Origin: JAZRUF01 sp045636205
Lineage (GTDB): Bacteria; Bacillota; Clostridia; Oscillospirales; JAAYXM01
Assembly (NCBI GenBank): GCA_045636205.1
Contig: JAZTXE010000096.1
Location: 1 to 11,071 of the forward strand
Length of the DNA: 11,071 nt
Reading direction: 5' to 3'
The notes under the pieces are model-generated. The model worked only from the letters and a program-made list of their open reading frames with translations. It ran no database searches and was not told the origin of the DNA. This document shows positions 1 through 7,470 of the stretch, one piece after another. A program made the translations under genes and the position numbers. Each line of letters opens with the position of its first letter. Position 1 is the first letter of the stretch.

Positions 1-338
1 TTGGGGTGTGACTTTATCTTTTCCGTAACCGAATTTGAAAATCCCTCACGGTCAACAGCAAGAGCGCCGCCTGCCGGCACACGGTTTTCATCTGCACATT
101 CAATTATCAGAGAGCCCGCTCTGCGAAGCTCCTCTTTTAAAAGGCCGGGTGCATTTTCCAAGGATGCTCCTCGCAGTGAATTTGAACAAACAAGCTCTGC
201 AAACCCGTCACTGTGATGTGCAGGTGACATCCTCGTTGGCTTCATTTCGTATAACGTGACATTTATGCCTCTCTGTGCAAGCTGCCATGCAGCTTCGCAT
301 CCGGCAAGTCCTGCACCGACCACTCGTGCACTACTCAT
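1..338 (-). CDS. trmFO: TrmFO, folate/FAD-dependent tRNA (uracil-54-C5)-methyltransferase, N-terminal 112 residues, cut by window edge
   Basis: TrmFO makes 5-methyluridine at position 54 of the tRNA T-loop, taking carbon from methylenetetrahydrofolate and using FAD; it is a cytoplasmic flavoprotein. The visible 112 residues hold the N-terminal FAD-binding Rossmann motif GAGLAGCEAAW (residues 8-18), the family stretch LYEMKP (29-34) and CSNSLR (51-56). From memory, Cys51 corresponds to the catalytic-region Cys53 of the Bacillus subtilis enzyme. The family is usually about 435 residues, so roughly three quarters lie beyond base 1. The ATG at 338-336 is supported by AAGGAAG about 8 bases upstream and by a start that matches family N-termini. 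It overlaps the end of topA by 8 bases (ATGAGTAG), implying translational coupling. The order topA-trmFO is conserved in Firmicutes. Identification is firm despite truncation. Confidence 0.95.
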   Translation of the reverse strand, partial: MSSARVVGAGLAGCEAAWQLAQRGINVTLYEMKPTRMSPAHHSDGFAELVCSNSLRGASLENAPGLLKEELRRAGSLIIECADENRVPAGGALAVDREGFSNSVTEKIKSHP

Positions 339-2538
339 TATCTTTTACTTCCTTTTTTGTTGCTGTTTTTTTAGAAGCCGTCTTCTTGGCTGTGGTTTTC
401 TTTGTTGCCGAAGTCTTTTTTGAAGTCTTAGAAGTCTTCTTTTCTTTCTTTATCGGCGGCTCGTATTTTGAGCACTCGGGATTTGGGCAGAAAATCTTCT
501 TCTGCCCCTTTCCGCTTCTCTTATACATTGTCTTTCCGCACTCACTGCAGCGCTCCTTCTGCGGTACATCCCATGTCATAAACGTACATTCGGGGAACTT
601 CTCGCAACCGTAATAGGCATATCCGTTCTTTGACTTTTTCTTGAGGATTTTTCCGCCGCAGCTCGGGCATTCGCCGGGTGTCTCCTCCACAATAGCCTTG
701 GTGTTCTTGCACTCCGGATACCCGGGGCAAGCCAGAAATTTACCGAAACGACCGGATTTTACAACCATATTGCGTCCGCACTTTTCGCAGACTATGTCAG
801 TAACCTCATCAGGAACTTTGAGTCTCTCCCCTTCCAATGCCTGTTCTGCATCTGCAAGATCCTTTGAAAATCCGTCATAGAAGTCCTCAAGCGTCTTTTT
901 CCAATCCACAGCACCGGTTTCAACATCGTCAAGCGACTCTTCCATACGCGCGGTAAATTCTACGTCAATAATATCCTTAAATCGCTCTACCATAAGACCG
1001 TTTACAACCTCGCCAAGTGACGTAGGCATAAGGCTTTTGTTTTCTTTTACAACATATTCGCGGTCAACGATTGTTGAGATAGTCGGAGCGTATGTGCTCG
1101 GACGACCTACCCCCTTTTCCTCCATTGCACGGATGAGGCTTGCCTCGGTATAGCGCGCCGGCGGAATGGTAAAATGCTGCTCGGGTGAGAGCTTATCAAG
1201 CTTTAATTTTTCACCCTCAGAAAGGTCCGGAAGCGTTTCAACTTCTTCCTTTGTTGCAGCTTCATCGCTTCCCTCAACGTACACTGCCGTATAACCGCGG
1301 AAAGCTATAGCTGAGCTTGTTGCGCGGAAAATATATTCATCCGCGGATATATCAACCGCTATAGTATCGTAAACTGCATTTTCCATCTGGCATGCGACAA
1401 AGCGTGACCAGATAAGCTTATAGAGCTTATACTGCTCATTTGTAAGGCTTGAACGTATTGCATCAGGTTCAAGGTGCACATAGCTCGGTCGAATTGCTTC
1501 GTGCGCATCCTGAGCGCCTTTTTTAGCCTTATATACGCGGAAAGATTTCGGGCAATATTTCTCCCCATATTTATCCTTTATAAAACTGCGTGCTGCTCCT
1601 ATCGCCTCTGTTGACAAGCGAAGCGAGTCAGTTCTCATATATGATATAAGACCTGTAAGGCCCTGACCTTCAATCTCGACACCCTCGTAGAGCTGCTGCG
1701 CAATAGCCATTGTGCGGCGAGGCGGCATATTAAGTTTTCTTGATGCCTCCTGCTGGAGAGTGGATGTTATAAAAGGAGGTGCGGGTGATTTCTGCTTTTG
1801 CGCCTTCTTTATGTTTGTAACCGTGAAATCCGCCTGCTCGACCTTTGCGACAATCTCGTTTACTTCCTCCTCGGATGCAGGTTCAAGCTTACCGTCAGCC
1901 GTTCCGTAGAAATAAGCCTCAAGGTTACCGCTGCGCGGAGCTATGCGTGAAAGAGCTGCATCTACAGACCAATATTCTCTCGGAACAAAATTGCGGATTT
2001 CGTTTTCCCTGTCAACCACCAAGCGGGTTGCAACCGACTGAACTCGTCCGGCAGAAAGGCCGCGGCGTATCTTTTTCCACAGAAGCGGCGAAAGCTTATA
2101 CCCCATGATGCGATCAAGAATTCGGCGCGCCTGCTGAGCATTTACGAGATTTTCATCAATATCGCGCGGGTTCTTCATGCTCTCTTTTACAACCTTTTCG
2201 GTTATCTCATTAAACGTGACACGCTTAGTCGTCGCATCATCCAGATTCAAAAGTTCCTTGAGATGCCATGAAATAGCCTCACCTTCACGGTCAGGGTCAG
2301 TTGCAAGGTATACGCCGTCGCTTTCAGCGGCGAGCTTGCGAAGTTCCTTTATTAAATCCCCTTTGCCCTTTATCGGCATATACTGCGGTACAAAACCCGC
2401 TTCTATATCCACTCCGATTTTGCTCTTTGGCAAATCGCGCAAATGTCCCATTGATGCTTTTACTTTGTACTTGCCTCCAAGGTATTTTCCTATAGTCTTC
2501 GCTTTTGCGGGAGATTCGACTATAACTAAATATGACAT
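331..2538 (-). CDS. topA: DNA topoisomerase I (type IA), 735 aa, three C4 zinc motifs and Lys/Ser/Thr-rich tail
   Basis: TopA relaxes negatively supercoiled DNA by passing one strand through a transient break in the other, joined to the enzyme by a 5'-phosphotyrosine. The TOPRIM domain occupies about residues 1-115, with VESPAK (Glu8) and the acidic triad DPDREGE (Asp81, Asp83, Glu85) that binds Mg2+. The catalytic tyrosine is Tyr300 in SYMRTDS. KGVGRPSTYAPT (475-486) is a further family signature. Three cysteine-four motifs follow: C584/C587/C604/C610, C624/C627/C645/C651 and C664/C667/C684/C689. The last 40 residues are a low-complexity Lys/Ser/Thr tail, probably a flexible DNA-binding extension. 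The ATG is preceded by GGAG at 8 bases. The 130-bp gap upstream from dprA may hold its own promoter. Length and motifs are complete, so I read it as functional. Confidence 0.98.
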   Translation of the reverse strand: MSYLVIVESPAKAKTIGKYLGGKYKVKASMGHLRDLPKSKIGVDIEAGFVPQYMPIKGKGDLIKELRKLAAESDGVYLATDPDREGEAISWHLKELLNLDDATTKRVTFNEITEKVVKESMKNPRDIDENLVNAQQARRILDRIMGYKLSPLLWKKIRRGLSAGRVQSVATRLVVDRENEIRNFVPREYWSVDAALSRIAPRSGNLEAYFYGTADGKLEPASEEEVNEIVAKVEQADFTVTNIKKAQKQKSPAPPFITSTLQQEASRKLNMPPRRTMAIAQQLYEGVEIEGQGLTGLISYMRTDSLRLSTEAIGAARSFIKDKYGEKYCPKSFRVYKAKKGAQDAHEAIRPSYVHLEPDAIRSSLTNEQYKLYKLIWSRFVACQMENAVYDTIAVDISADEYIFRATSSAIAFRGYTAVYVEGSDEAATKEEVETLPDLSEGEKLKLDKLSPEQHFTIPPARYTEASLIRAMEEKGVGRPSTYAPTISTIVDREYVVKENKSLMPTSLGEVVNGLMVERFKDIIDVEFTARMEESLDDVETGAVDWKKTLEDFYDGFSKDLADAEQALEGERLKVPDEVTDIVCEKCGRNMVVKSGRFGKFLACPGYPECKNTKAIVEETPGECPSCGGKILKKKSKNGYAYYGCEKFPECTFMTWDVPQKERCSECGKTMYKRSGKGQKKIFCPNPECSKYEPPIKKEKKTSKTSKKTSATKKTTAKKTASKKTATKKEVKDNE

Positions 2539-2571
2539 AATATTTTCTCCGTTCTAAAAAACTTTTAATGA

Positions 2572-2600
2572 GTTATATCTAACAAGCACTGTGCAAAACG
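2572..2600 (-). promoter_or_regulatory. weak promoter candidate for topA-trmFO
   Basis: On the minus strand TATAAC (2577-2572) is one base from the -10 consensus, and would place the transcript start about 25-30 bases before the topA ATG. The matching -35 position (about 2600-2595) is poor (CGTTTT-like) and lies inside one of the paired boxes described separately. A weak -35 under a protein-binding site would fit an activated or repressed promoter, but AT-rich intergenic DNA gives such -10 matches by chance. topA may simply be read through from dprA, since I see no terminator between them. Confidence 0.25.
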
Positions 2601-2642
2601 CAGTTTACACAAACAAAAGATCTGCAAACTATGTTTTACACA
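2592..2642. repeat. two copies of a 20-bp near-palindromic box, 31 bp apart, upstream of topA
   Basis: On the plus strand TGCAAA-N6-TTTACACA occurs at 2592-2611 and again at 2623-2642. The outer 14 bases are identical and the inner six all differ. Within each box TGCAAA and TTTACA form an inverted repeat with one mismatch per arm (TGYAAA-N6-TTTRCA), the shape of a site for a dimeric regulator. The 31-bp start-to-start distance is close to three DNA turns, so both would face the same side. The pair sits in the 130-bp gap between dprA and topA, with one box over the likely -35 region of topA. I do not recognise the regulator. The right ends resemble imperfect DnaA boxes (TTTTACACA against TTATNCACA), but that match is weak. 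Confidence 0.45.
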
Positions 2643-2668
2643 CCGCTTTTTAACAGCTTTGTATTTAT

Positions 2669-3787
2669 TTACCACCCTGGCTCGCGCTTAAAGCGTTTGC
2701 CCGGCAATTGGCAGACCGCACCGGTTATTTCCATAACCGTCAGATTTGAGAGAACATCGGATGCGGAAAGACCGGTTTTCGCTATTATAAGGTCGACGTG
2801 CACAGCTTCGTCATCAGAAAGTGCCATGAGAATTTTGTCGGGTATTTCCTGTTCGTTCTTCTTAAAAAAGGACTTTTTCTTAGGCGTTATTTTATCCAAA
2901 TCAATCCTATCCGGGAAAAGATGCGTATACTCTTTTAAAATATCCGCGCCGCTTTTTACAGGTTTTGCACCATCACGCAACAGCGCGTAGTTTCCTGCAT
3001 TAATTGCATCCTCTACTGTTCCGGGGTGCGCGAACACATCTCGATTTTGCTCGGTAGCCGTACGAGCGGTTATCAGCGCACCGCTTTTTATCGGCGCTTC
3101 AATTACCGCAACACCGACTGACATCCCGCTTATTATACGGTTGCGGGTGGGAAAATTATGCGGCAGTGCGGCAACTCCCGGCGGGTATTCGCTTATAACC
3201 GCGCCTTTAACCTCAATATCACGGCGCATATTAACCGCACTTTTGGGGTACATGACATCGTGGCCACAACCGAGGACACCTATTGTAGGCTTACCGGATT
3301 TGAGGGCACCGCGCAGTGCCGCCTGGTCAACTCCGTTGGCAAGCCCTGAAATTATAACACCGCCGCCGTTTGCTACTTCATTCCCCATAGCCTCGGCACA
3401 GGTTAATGCATATGCGGTGCATTTGCGCGTACCGACCATAGCTATGACCGGCACTTCATCTATCATCGGTAACGTTCCTCTTACGTACAAAACAACCGGT
3501 GGGTCATATATCTCGGCAAGTCTCGACGGATACTGAGAATCCTGCAGAGTCATAATCTGCACCTTGAGCTGAGCACACTTCTCAATTATCTGCTCGCATC
3601 TCTCCATCGATTTATCGGAGAGAAGCCCCAGGGCGTAATTTCTTATTTTGCATTTACTTAGTATCTCGTCTCTATCCGCTTTGTATATATTTTCAGGCGC
3701 ACTGAATGCCCGCAGAAGTTTTATTTTTTCCACGGAAGTCAACCCTTGATGTGAAGAAAGCCACACCCAATATTTCAAAGCAGACAT
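2669..3787 (-). CDS. dprA: DprA/Smf, RecA-loading DNA processing protein, 372 aa
   Basis: DprA binds incoming single-stranded DNA during natural transformation and loads RecA on it; it is also kept in many bacteria not known to be competent. An N-terminal helical region (about 1-90) leads through DPPVVLYVRG (95-104) into the Rossmann-like DNA-binding core. Core signatures are MVGTRK (117-122), SGLANGVD (147-154), GCGHDVMYP (173-181), FPTRNRIISG (212-221) and KSGALITA (234-241). A C-terminal winged-helix domain (DprA domain 3) covers about 316-365. Length is typical. The ATG is preceded by AAAGGTG with about 9 bases to the start. It follows the methyltransferase gene by 21 bp, so it is probably cotranscribed with it. 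dprA-topA-trmFO is the common Firmicute order. I see no com genes here, so competence cannot be inferred. Confidence 0.96.
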   Translation of the reverse strand: MSALKYWVWLSSHQGLTSVEKIKLLRAFSAPENIYKADRDEILSKCKIRNYALGLLSDKSMERCEQIIEKCAQLKVQIMTLQDSQYPSRLAEIYDPPVVLYVRGTLPMIDEVPVIAMVGTRKCTAYALTCAEAMGNEVANGGGVIISGLANGVDQAALRGALKSGKPTIGVLGCGHDVMYPKSAVNMRRDIEVKGAVISEYPPGVAALPHNFPTRNRIISGMSVGVAVIEAPIKSGALITARTATEQNRDVFAHPGTVEDAINAGNYALLRDGAKPVKSGADILKEYTHLFPDRIDLDKITPKKKSFFKKNEQEIPDKILMALSDDEAVHVDLIIAKTGLSASDVLSNLTVMEITGAVCQLPGKRFKREPGW

Positions 3788-3808
3788 ATCACTTTACACC
3801 TTTCAAAT

Positions 3809-4576
3809 TTATTCCGAGCGCGTCATTTCCCACATAAGTATAGACGCTGCTACCGCGGCATTTAACGACTCCGCCTGACCCGGCATCGGTATGAAAACCG
3901 CGCCGTCAGCACAATCGGCAATTTCCTCTCTTACCCCTGAGCCTTCGTTTCCGATAATTACAGCTGCGCGGGACAAGTTGAGTTTATCCGGCGATTTCGC
4001 CTCACGATTGAGCATCGCCGCGTATACCGGTATATTAGCTTCGCGGCATTTTTCTATCGCATTTACGATATTAGTCTGAAAAACCGGAACACGAAACAAA
4101 GCGCCCATCGCGGCACGTACAGTCTTTGGATTAAAGAAATCCGCGGAGTCCTCCGCTATTACCGCATCTATGCCGAATGCATCCGCGCCACGGATAATAG
4201 TTCCCATATTGCCGGTATCCTGTAGGCGGTCAAGCAAAATCACTCTGCCGTGCTCACCCGGTTTAAGATTTGGAATTGCACATGAAAAGAGAACGCCCTG
4301 CGGTGTTTCCACCGCGGATGCAGACTCCAATATCCCCGGAGCTGAAAGAGAGACTTTTTTATTCTCAAGCCACGGAAGTCTTTCAAGAAGCTTTTCCAAT
4401 GCATTAGCGTCTACCAATATATCATGTATATCTGCTCCCGCACGATAAGCTTCCTCCAAAAGCTTAGGACCGTCACACAAAAACTCCTGCTTTTCACGGC
4501 GATAGCTTCGGCTGGTGCCGAGCTTACGCAAATGTTTTACAAGAGAATTTGCGCGGCTTTCAATAAGAGGCTTCAT
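3809..4576 (-). CDS. SpoU/TrmH-family RNA 2'-O-ribose methyltransferase (YsgA/RlmB-like), 255 aa
   Basis: This is a SPOUT-class enzyme that transfers a methyl group from S-adenosylmethionine to a ribose 2'-OH in rRNA or tRNA. The N-terminal part (about 1-100) has the RNA-binding SpoU substrate-binding fold (IESRANSLVKHLRKL; KQEFLCDGPKLLEEA). The catalytic domain shows the three family motifs: LQDTGNMGTIIRGADAFG (118-135, with Asn123 and catalytic Arg129), IIGNEGSGV (207-215) and IPMPGQAESLNAAVAASI (229-246), which form the knotted AdoMet site. Motif 1 has DTGN where DPGN is usual, a mild change. The start ATG overlaps the ktrA stop by one base (TAATG), so translation is likely coupled. In B. 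subtilis a member of this family (ysgA) lies next to pheS, which fits the neighbourhood. The exact target nucleotide cannot be told from sequence, so no symbol is given. Confidence 0.93.
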   Translation of the reverse strand: MKPLIESRANSLVKHLRKLGTSRSYRREKQEFLCDGPKLLEEAYRAGADIHDILVDANALEKLLERLPWLENKKVSLSAPGILESASAVETPQGVLFSCAIPNLKPGEHGRVILLDRLQDTGNMGTIIRGADAFGIDAVIAEDSADFFNPKTVRAAMGALFRVPVFQTNIVNAIEKCREANIPVYAAMLNREAKSPDKLNLSRAAVIIGNEGSGVREEIADCADGAVFIPMPGQAESLNAAVAASILMWEMTRSE

Positions 4577-5232
4577 TAGAGTTCACGCAGCCTTTCCAAA
4601 TCAAAATTGCCTCCGATAACCACCAAAACATCGCCTATCTGGAACTCATAATTTGCAGGCGGTGATACTGTGACTTTATGAGCATCGTCACCACCGCGAA
4701 CGGCTATTACGTTTATTCCGTATACACCACGCACATTTGTGTCTTTAAGAGTTTTACCAAACCAACGCTCGGGGCAGCTGATTTCCATTATACTGTAATC
4801 GTCACTGAGCTCGATGAAATCTATTATATTTGACGCTGCAAGGTTTTGCGCAACGCGCTGACCCATATCACGTTCAGGGAATACTACACGGTCTGCTCCA
4901 ATACGTTCTAAGACACGCATATGCAGCGCACTCTGAGCTTTTGCGATAACTGTTTTTACGCCCATTTCCTTGAGCATAAGGGTAACTAAAACACTGTCCT
5001 GAATATCGCCTGCTATAGCAACAACCGCGCAGTCAAAATTTCGCGCACCGATGGAGCGCAATACATTTTCATCCTTGGCATCGCCGACCACAGCATGGGT
5101 TACGCTGTCCGCCACACGTGTTATCGCATCCTCATTTTCATCAATTACCAGAACCTCGTTTCCGAGTTCTGTCAGCTCGCACGCCAGAGCGCTGCCGAAA
5201 CGTCCCATTCCTATTACGATAAAAGATTTCAT
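4576..5232 (-). CDS. ktrA: KtrA/TrkA-type RCK gating subunit of potassium transporter, 218 aa
   Basis: This peripheral cytoplasmic protein forms a ring under the KtrB channel and opens it according to bound nucleotide. The RCK_N Rossmann domain (about 1-120) has GMGRFG (8-13) for dinucleotide or ATP/ADP binding, an acidic VIDEN end of strand two (Asp31), GDA (50-52) and FPERDMG (118-124), whose Glu120 lies where KtrA proteins bind a divalent cation. The RCK_C domain (about 138-218) is the site where c-di-AMP inhibits Ktr proteins in other Firmicutes. I chose the ATG at 5232 over an in-frame TTG six bases earlier: AGGGG lies 7 bases before the ATG but only about 1 base before the TTG, and MKSFIVIGMGRFG fits family starts. 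It lies 18 bp after ktrB and overlaps the methyltransferase start by one base. Confidence 0.95.
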   Translation of the reverse strand: MKSFIVIGMGRFGSALACELTELGNEVLVIDENEDAITRVADSVTHAVVGDAKDENVLRSIGARNFDCAVVAIAGDIQDSVLVTLMLKEMGVKTVIAKAQSALHMRVLERIGADRVVFPERDMGQRVAQNLAASNIIDFIELSDDYSIMEISCPERWFGKTLKDTNVRGVYGINVIAVRGGDDAHKVTVSPPANYEFQIGDVLVVIGGNFDLERLREL

Positions 5233-5250
5233 ATTCAAACCCCTTTTCTT

Positions 5251-6636
5251 TTAACCGATAATGATTTTCCCCTCAGGATAGCGTACCTTTGCCGGAGTTC
5301 TGCCCCTCATTGCAAGCCCGATACTTATACTTAAAATTCCTATGCGTCCGAAAAACATAAGAAGCATCTCAATTATGAGTGACACCGGATGGAGCAACTG
5401 CGTTGTTCCGGTAGAAAGACCCACTGTAGCTAAAGCGGATACTGCATCGTACATTACATCCATAAGCGGGACCTGCTGGAAAAACACCATGATAAACACA
5501 CAAATAACAAGCAAAAATCCCGCAGTGAGTGCCAATGACATTCCATTTAAAATAGCCCGCATTGGTATACGTCGACCAAAAGCATTAACATCATTCTTCC
5601 TGCACATTACATTTACCGCGGTAAGAACGAGAACACCAAATGTCACGGTTTTAATTCCGCCCGCAGTTGAGCCTGGAGATCCGCCAATGAACATAAGTAC
5701 CATGCTGAGCATTTTTGATGGGAGAGCCAATGCACTTTGGTCAATAGTGTTAAATCCTGCGGTGCGAGTACTTACAGACTGAAAAAACGATGCGAGAATT
5801 TTATCACTGATTGATAAGTTTCCTATAGTTGCAGGGTTTGTATATTCAAAGAGTAAAAACAGACCTGAGCCACCCAAAATCAATGCCACGGTTATAACTA
5901 CTACAAGCTTCGTATGAAGTGAAAGATTTGAAAATCTCCTGTTTCGGTAAATATCCTCCCACACGAAAAAGCCTAAACCGCCGAAAATAATGAGCGCCAT
6001 AAGCGTTATGTTAATTATAGGATCGCTGACTGCTTTAGTCATACTACTATATGGCTTTAACTGTCCCATTAAATCAAAACCGGCATTGCAGAAAGCCGAG
6101 ACCGAATGAAAAATTCCTTTTTTTATTCCGTCTGCCCAGCCAAACATTCCCGCAAAACGGATTGACAGAATCACCGCTCCGCATCCTTCGGCAAATATGG
6201 TCGCGTAAAGTATATGCCGCGTCAAACGCACTACACCGGATATATCATTTACATTCAGAGACTGCGTCATGACAAGTCTCTCACGCAAACCTATGGTACG
6301 TCGTAGCAGGAACGAAAACACAGCGGCAAAGGTCATAAACCCCAGACCTCCGCACTGTATCAGTGCTAAAATAACGCACTGACCAAACCCACTCCAATAA
6401 CTGTAAGTATCAACAACTATCAAGCCGGTCACGCATGTGGCAGAAGTAGAGGTGAAAACCGCGGTTAAAAATGGCGTCCATTCACCACTTCGGGAAGATA
6501 TCGGAAGGCAAAGAACCAGTGCGCCCAGTAATATCAACCCTAAAAATCCGAGTATTACAATTTTGCTTGGATTTATATTTCTTCTATGCAGTATCCGCTC
6601 AAACATAAAGCGGCGTATTTTTCTGCGCAGATTCAT
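5251..6636 (-). CDS. ktrB: KtrB/TrkH-type potassium (Na+-coupled) transporter membrane subunit, 461 aa
   Basis: This integral membrane protein is the ion path of the Ktr K+ uptake system. It carries the four pore-loop repeats of the Trk/Ktr/HKT superfamily, each with a selectivity-filter glycine: SATCVTGL (Gly71), SAFCNAGF (Gly186), STRTAGFN (Gly294) and LATVGLSTG (Gly407). The loop GGSPGSTAGGIKT (318-330) is the intramembrane gating loop typical of the family, and FFGRIG (428-433) carries the conserved arginine of the last repeat. Hydrophobic segments alternate along the protein, consistent with eight transmembrane helices plus pore helices. The length (461) matches KtrB better than longer TrkH proteins. 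A basic N-terminus (MNLRRKIRRF) is likely cytoplasmic. AGGGTGG lies 6 bases before the ATG. It sits 17 bp after the unknown membrane-protein gene and 18 bp before ktrA. Confidence 0.95.
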   Translation of the reverse strand: MNLRRKIRRFMFERILHRRNINPSKIVILGFLGLILLGALVLCLPISSRSGEWTPFLTAVFTSTSATCVTGLIVVDTYSYWSGFGQCVILALIQCGGLGFMTFAAVFSFLLRRTIGLRERLVMTQSLNVNDISGVVRLTRHILYATIFAEGCGAVILSIRFAGMFGWADGIKKGIFHSVSAFCNAGFDLMGQLKPYSSMTKAVSDPIINITLMALIIFGGLGFFVWEDIYRNRRFSNLSLHTKLVVVITVALILGGSGLFLLFEYTNPATIGNLSISDKILASFFQSVSTRTAGFNTIDQSALALPSKMLSMVLMFIGGSPGSTAGGIKTVTFGVLVLTAVNVMCRKNDVNAFGRRIPMRAILNGMSLALTAGFLLVICVFIMVFFQQVPLMDVMYDAVSALATVGLSTGTTQLLHPVSLIIEMLLMFFGRIGILSISIGLAMRGRTPAKVRYPEGKIIIG

Positions 6637-6653
6637 TTTAAACCACCCTGTTC

Positions 6654-7382
6654 TCAGTTAATCATTCCGGCAAGTGCCTTAAGCACATTTACCGCCTGCT
6701 CATATTTTGGCTGAATTTTAGGATTGTTTATTCTCGAATCCGCCATTACTTTAATGCCTGCACACCATTCTTTCCCCGCCTGGTCATAAATACCGAGTTT
6801 CTCAAATATGGCGGTCTTCCCTACCGGAATATAATACCCATTTTCAGAGACAATACCAAAATTTGATAGTGGCTCCATGGCGCCGTCTGCCACATACATA
6901 TCCATATATTCTTTATCCATTATGTAGAGAAGAAAACGGTCGTCAGCGAAGCTTACCATCAGTTTTTGTTTGCTGGCTTCGACAAACTCATCGTATTGCT
7001 CTGCGTTTTTGCGGTCCTCATCAGAAAGGTCGCTATCATACGCACTTGTGCACAAGGTCTGATATGCGATACTTACTTCACCGTCACCGTTTACATCATC
7101 TACGTATGTTTTTATATACTCAACAAGTCCTTGCTCCTGCTCATAGGAAACGTAATTGTCGCCTGCGATTATTATGCCGGTATCGTCATTGGGTTGGTTT
7201 AGTATATCACCAATTAAGATAATAAGCATTACAATACCAAAAATCGCGAGAAGCGTAATGGTTTTAAAATGATACCAGTACACATTTGTAAACCAGTACC
7301 AAAGCTTTGCACCAAATGACAAGTCATCTCTGACACCCGGCTTAAAAACCTCAAACAGCCCGTTGTTATCGTTGCTTTTCAT
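6654..7382 (-). CDS. unrecognised single-pass membrane protein with extracytoplasmic domain and DxNxDG loop, 242 aa
   Basis: I do not recognise a named family. The N-terminal 40 residues are presumably cytoplasmic and end in an aromatic-rich stretch (WYWFTNVYWYHF, 28-39). One hydrophobic helix follows (about 41-59), then about 180 mostly acidic residues, which charge suggests lie outside the cell. Residues 95-104 read DDVNGDGEVS, a DxNxDG calcium-loop pattern as in EF-hand or dockerin loops, although position 12 of the loop is Tyr rather than Glu. From memory, similar one-helix proteins with a DVNGDG motif are common uncharacterised Clostridia proteins. AAAGGGGGAG ends 4 bases before the ATG, a strong ribosome site. 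It is the first gene of the likely ktr operon, 17 bp before ktrB, and follows its own promoter candidate. A role alongside K+ transport is only inference from position. Confidence 0.85.
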   Translation of the reverse strand: MKSNDNNGLFEVFKPGVRDDLSFGAKLWYWFTNVYWYHFKTITLLAIFGIVMLIILIGDILNQPNDDTGIIIAGDNYVSYEQEQGLVEYIKTYVDDVNGDGEVSIAYQTLCTSAYDSDLSDEDRKNAEQYDEFVEASKQKLMVSFADDRFLLYIMDKEYMDMYVADGAMEPLSNFGIVSENGYYIPVGKTAIFEKLGIYDQAGKEWCAGIKVMADSRINNPKIQPKYEQAVNVLKALAGMIN

Positions 7383-7440
7383 ACGTCTCCCCCTTTCATA
7401 ACTTGCAAGAGAATATAAATAGGTCTATTTTAACTTATAT

Positions 7441-7470
7441 ATCATAACATATTACATCTTGCAATTGCAA
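7441..7470 (-). promoter_or_regulatory. promoter candidate for the membrane protein-ktrB-ktrA operon
   Basis: On the minus strand TTGCAA (7470-7465) is followed after 18 bases by TATGAT (7446-7441), which is five of six to the -10 consensus; the -35 match is four of six. This would start transcription about 50 bases before the ATG at 7382. The position makes sense: it lies between the pheT terminator and the first gene of the next unit. The -35 and most of the spacer lie inside the 28-bp palindrome, so a protein on that site should block RNA polymerase. Confidence 0.5.

Noticed and set aside
331..450. Low-complexity end of topA as a frameshift artefact
   Set aside because: The frame stays open to a stop that overlaps a well-placed trmFO start, and Lys-rich tails are known in TopA proteins.
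275..613. Plus-strand open frame of 112 codons opposite the topA tail and trmFO start
   Set aside because: It is the complement of the Lys-rich topA tail, which gives a Phe/Val-rich string. No ribosome site and no family resemblance.
2177..2557. Plus-strand open frame opposite the topA N-terminus
   Set aside because: It lies wholly opposite the highly conserved TOPRIM coding region; no start signal or recognisable protein.
2634..2642. TTTTACACA as a DnaA box
   Set aside because: It differs from TTATNCACA at one base, the second copy differs at two, and nothing else in the window suggests an origin.
5233..5238. TTG start for ktrA six bases upstream of the ATG
   Set aside because: The ribosome site would be almost touching the TTG, while its distance to the ATG at 5232 is normal, and the family begins at MKxF.
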